Of a stretch of 64,000 nt of DNA, positions 61,535 to 64,000 are shown piece after piece (position 1 is the stretch's first letter; the number at the start of each line of letters is the position of its first letter). Where the stretch lies: contig NW_004955417.1 in NCBI RefSeq assembly GCF_000276665.1, positions 11,524,851 through 11,588,850 of the forward strand, given 5' to 3'. The notes beneath the pieces were generated by a model, which was given only the letters and a program-made list of their open reading frames with translations, did not search any database and was not told the origin of the DNA. Both the position numbers and the translations under genes were made by a program. This DNA is from Chinchilla lanigera (taxonomy: Eukaryota > Chordata > Mammalia > Rodentia > Chinchillidae).

Positions 61535-63192
61535 AAAGAAAAGGAAGAGGTACGTCTTCCACGCAGGATGGGCTACTGCAAGAACAAGAGGGTAAAGGTG
61601 GCAAAGTTGATGGCTGTCATCATTTACGTCTTCTTTCTGACATAAGACCCAGGCTATTCCATCAAAACCCACTTGATCTCATGCTAGTAGATTGGAATCA
61701 GGTGCCTGGCTCGGGAGCTGCTGCTCTGTGCCCATGGTTAACAAATCTCTGCAGTTGACAGGTCGTGCCCAGTTGTCCCAGCCACATTGCCATGCCCTAA
61801 TCTCCTGCCTCGTGACCTTCTGAACACCATACTTGTGGTTTTATTTTTGTTCTGGGTCTCAATAATCATGTAGTTCAGTCAGGCCCCTCAAATCTATGTG
61901 TGTATTTTAAACTTTTTATGCTATAGACTACTGTAAAATCTTTAACCTTATGACTTAGTACACACACAATTAAAAATAAAGTTTCATCAAACAATATGGG
62001 TTTTATATTGCAATGTCTCTGATACTTTTTACTCATTTCTGTTCCATTCTAAGTTTTAAAAAATGCTGGCTCCAGTCCCTCAGTTGATTTTATAACCCTT
62101 TAGTCAGTTGTAAGCCACCAGTGGAGAAGCACTGGTTGTGAATCCCAGTGGAACGCACACTATCAGTGGAAAAGGTGGACCTTCTTCAACTGACCTTAAA
62201 TCTGCCTCCTTGATAGATCCTGCTGATTCCTGCTAGTTCCACCTGTCACTTTCGTGAAGAACAGCCCAATGTTTCTTATTCCTGTCTTATTATTTTAAGA
62301 GAAAGTGTCCCCCTGAAAACTCCCCCACCTCCACTTACATGTGGTCATGGCCCTTGCAAAAAGTGTGGTGGCCGGGCATCAATTGCTGAAGCAGTTAGGC
62401 TGGGGCCGTTGGAAATGTTCCCTGAAAACTTTGAGTCATTTGAGGGAAAGTGTTGCTCTTTAAAAATGTGCTCAAGTTAACTGAACAATTGCTCCAATTC
62501 CCTATTTCACTCTAGTCATGGGAAACCTGGCCCAACTTCTGCTGCTCATTGATTTTGCTCAGAGGTGGCAAATGACAACATAGCCATTACATAAATGACA
62601 TGAGAAAACAGCCCCCTTCCCCTGTGGTATTGAGCACACTCTGCAGATGGCAACGACTTAATTCAGTCCAAGGAAGAAACAAGTGAAATCATTCACTCAG
62701 TTACTTTCACTGGGTAGAGGCAATGTGGCTCTTAACACTCCTAGGAGAAAGAAAGAAAGAAAAAAACCCTTCCTGAGACTGCCATGCACGGGCAATTTCA
62801 TTACAACAGAGTTCCAGTCACCTCTTGTTTTCTTAAACTTGTATTATTGAAAGATTAGTCTGCTGTTTATGGTTACATTGCCAAGTATCCAAAGCAGAAC
62901 TCTTTCCTTCATTCAGAGTTAATCGGACAGAAACAGACATGGCATTACCAAGGCCCCTGGTCCTATGACATCAGAAGAATTACTCAATCGGCACCACTTA
63001 GGGTCGAAGGCTTTGAAAGAAGTCAGGTTAAATGGACAAAGATTGTTTGCCTCAGAATACGGAGATAAAAATTCAGTTCAAAAAAAGTTTACTGTAATTA
63101 AATGCTGTAATGAGAAAGATAAAATGTTGTATGGCTGGTAGCAGGAATCATTGTCACGGTAGCTAAACCTAGTGCTGAAAAGGGATTGAGGG
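61535..63192. other. unassigned DNA
   Basis: No gene or named repeat. 61910-61990 and 62080-62150 may hold small DNA-transposon remnants ('gagaagcactggttgtgaat') but this is not firm. Confidence 0.35.
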
Positions 63193-63291
63193 CTTTTCTT
63201 TTCTTTTCTTTTCTTTTCTTTTCTTTTCTTTTCTTTTCTTTTCTTTCTTTTCTTTTCTTTTTCTTTCTTTCTTTTTTCTTTTCTTTTCTTT

Positions 63292-63363
<72 letters not shown>

Positions 63364-63371
63364 TCCTTTCT
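63193..63371. repeat. (TTTTC)n/(TTTC)n homopyrimidine microsatellite, ~179 bp
   Basis: A pure C/T run on the + strand: pentamer TTTTC units to about 63285, then tetramer TTTC units to about 63365. Mirror symmetry and strand asymmetry make it a candidate for triplex (H-DNA) formation. It produces the Lys/Arg/Glu and Phe/Leu/Ser repeat frames on both strands, which are not genes. Confidence 0.95.
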
Positions 63372-64000
63372 CACCTTGTATAAAATGATTAAAAGCCAAA
63401 TCTGTGTCCTTGAAAGGTAGGCTCAGAGAGAATGATTCTCAAGAGTGGTAGAAAATTCCCTGAAATATATTGGAAGGACACTTGTCTTATACAATTCTTT
63501 AGCTGGATTCCATAGAACAGTAATTGAAGCTTAAGAATAAACCCAATTATTTAAATAAAAAGATGAGGATGAGTTGAGTTAAAAATTGCTCAATATTTTC
63601 TGTTTGCACAGAGTTTCAATTTTGACATAGCCCTTTGGTGTGTTCAGGTAGCACTATTTCAAGGTGGTTTCATTCAAAATTATTCCACAAGCAGTATTTT
63701 CTTTTCTTAGTTTTCTATTTCTTTTTCTCATCTTGTTTGTATCCTACTTTAGTCTTGCGAAGGTGAGTCTATTCTTGACTTAGATTTCAAACTTTCAATT
63801 TCTTTAATTTGAATTCAGGGATTTCAGCTTGGAGGTCTGGTGAAGCATGGCAGGTAAAGGTCTTAACAGAGCTTTTGCTAAGGTCTAAGACTTTCGATAA
63901 TAGAGGGCCAGGGAAGGGGAAATATACTATGTGAGAGAAGAATGAAAGCTGTTATTTCCCGTAATACCACTTATCCAAAGAGAATCAAAGAGCATGGTGC
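63372..64000. other. unassigned DNA
   Basis: AT-rich, no gene or repeat family recognised up to the window edge. Confidence 0.4.

Noticed and set aside
63078..63399. Lys/Glu-rich and Phe/Ser-rich frames on both strands
   Set aside because: Translation of the TTTTC/TTTC microsatellite.

Overview
The window is non-coding nuclear DNA from a mammal, almost certainly a rodent. The clearest sign is at least ten copies of a tRNA-derived ID (BC1-type) SINE, recognised on the + strand by 'gagctaaatccccagcccc'. Rodent B1 (7SL) SINEs, one B1-ID composite SINE, MaLR LTRs, L1, L2, MIR, hAT and Tigger remnants are also present. The exact rodent family cannot be fixed from the sequence. The ID consensus resembles that of non-murid rodents (castorid or hystricomorph type is a guess, not a result).

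I find no protein-coding gene, tRNA gene, rRNA gene, CRISPR array or bacterial feature. Open frames are short (161 codons or fewer outside assembly gaps), have no recognisable domains, and mostly lie in repeats or pyrimidine tracts. The window is therefore an intergenic region or part of a large intron. All ten ID SINEs, and most L1 fragments, lie on the minus strand. That could be chance, or it could mean the window is an intron of a gene read on the + strand.

Layout. 1-8.3 kb: L2, a MaLR LTR with internal tandem duplications, a 42-bp repeat, MIRs and the 3' end of a Tigger transposon including a broken transposase C-terminus. 8.3-13 kb: ID, a complete MaLR LTR, a long pyrimidine tract, an assembly gap and MER5A. 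13-19.1 kb: a nest of old antisense L1, interrupted by a younger L1 3' end with a perfect target-site duplication, and by a ~307-bp sequence present twice as ~97% identical inverted arms. 19-30 kb: mostly unassigned, with L1, MIR, ID, a 38-45-bp minisatellite and another L1 3' end carrying a CA microsatellite. 30-45 kb: a second gap, a partial MaLR LTR, L1 and the densest run of young ID insertions. 45-55.5 kb: two B1s, an old antisense L1 with a third gap and a precisely inserted ~860-bp solo LTR, a B1-ID composite and an LTR-like remnant. 55.5-64 kb: mostly unassigned, with a possible retrocopied mRNA 3' end, a B1 with a perfect 16-bp target duplication and a ~179-bp pure pyrimidine microsatellite.

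The most interesting items are the young inverted repeat around 17.6-19.05 kb inside nested L1s, the tandemly repeated L1 3' UTR modules next to it, the intact solo LTR at 49.5-50.4 kb, and the complete strand bias of the ID SINEs. Repeat family names are from memory of consensus sequences; no database search was run.
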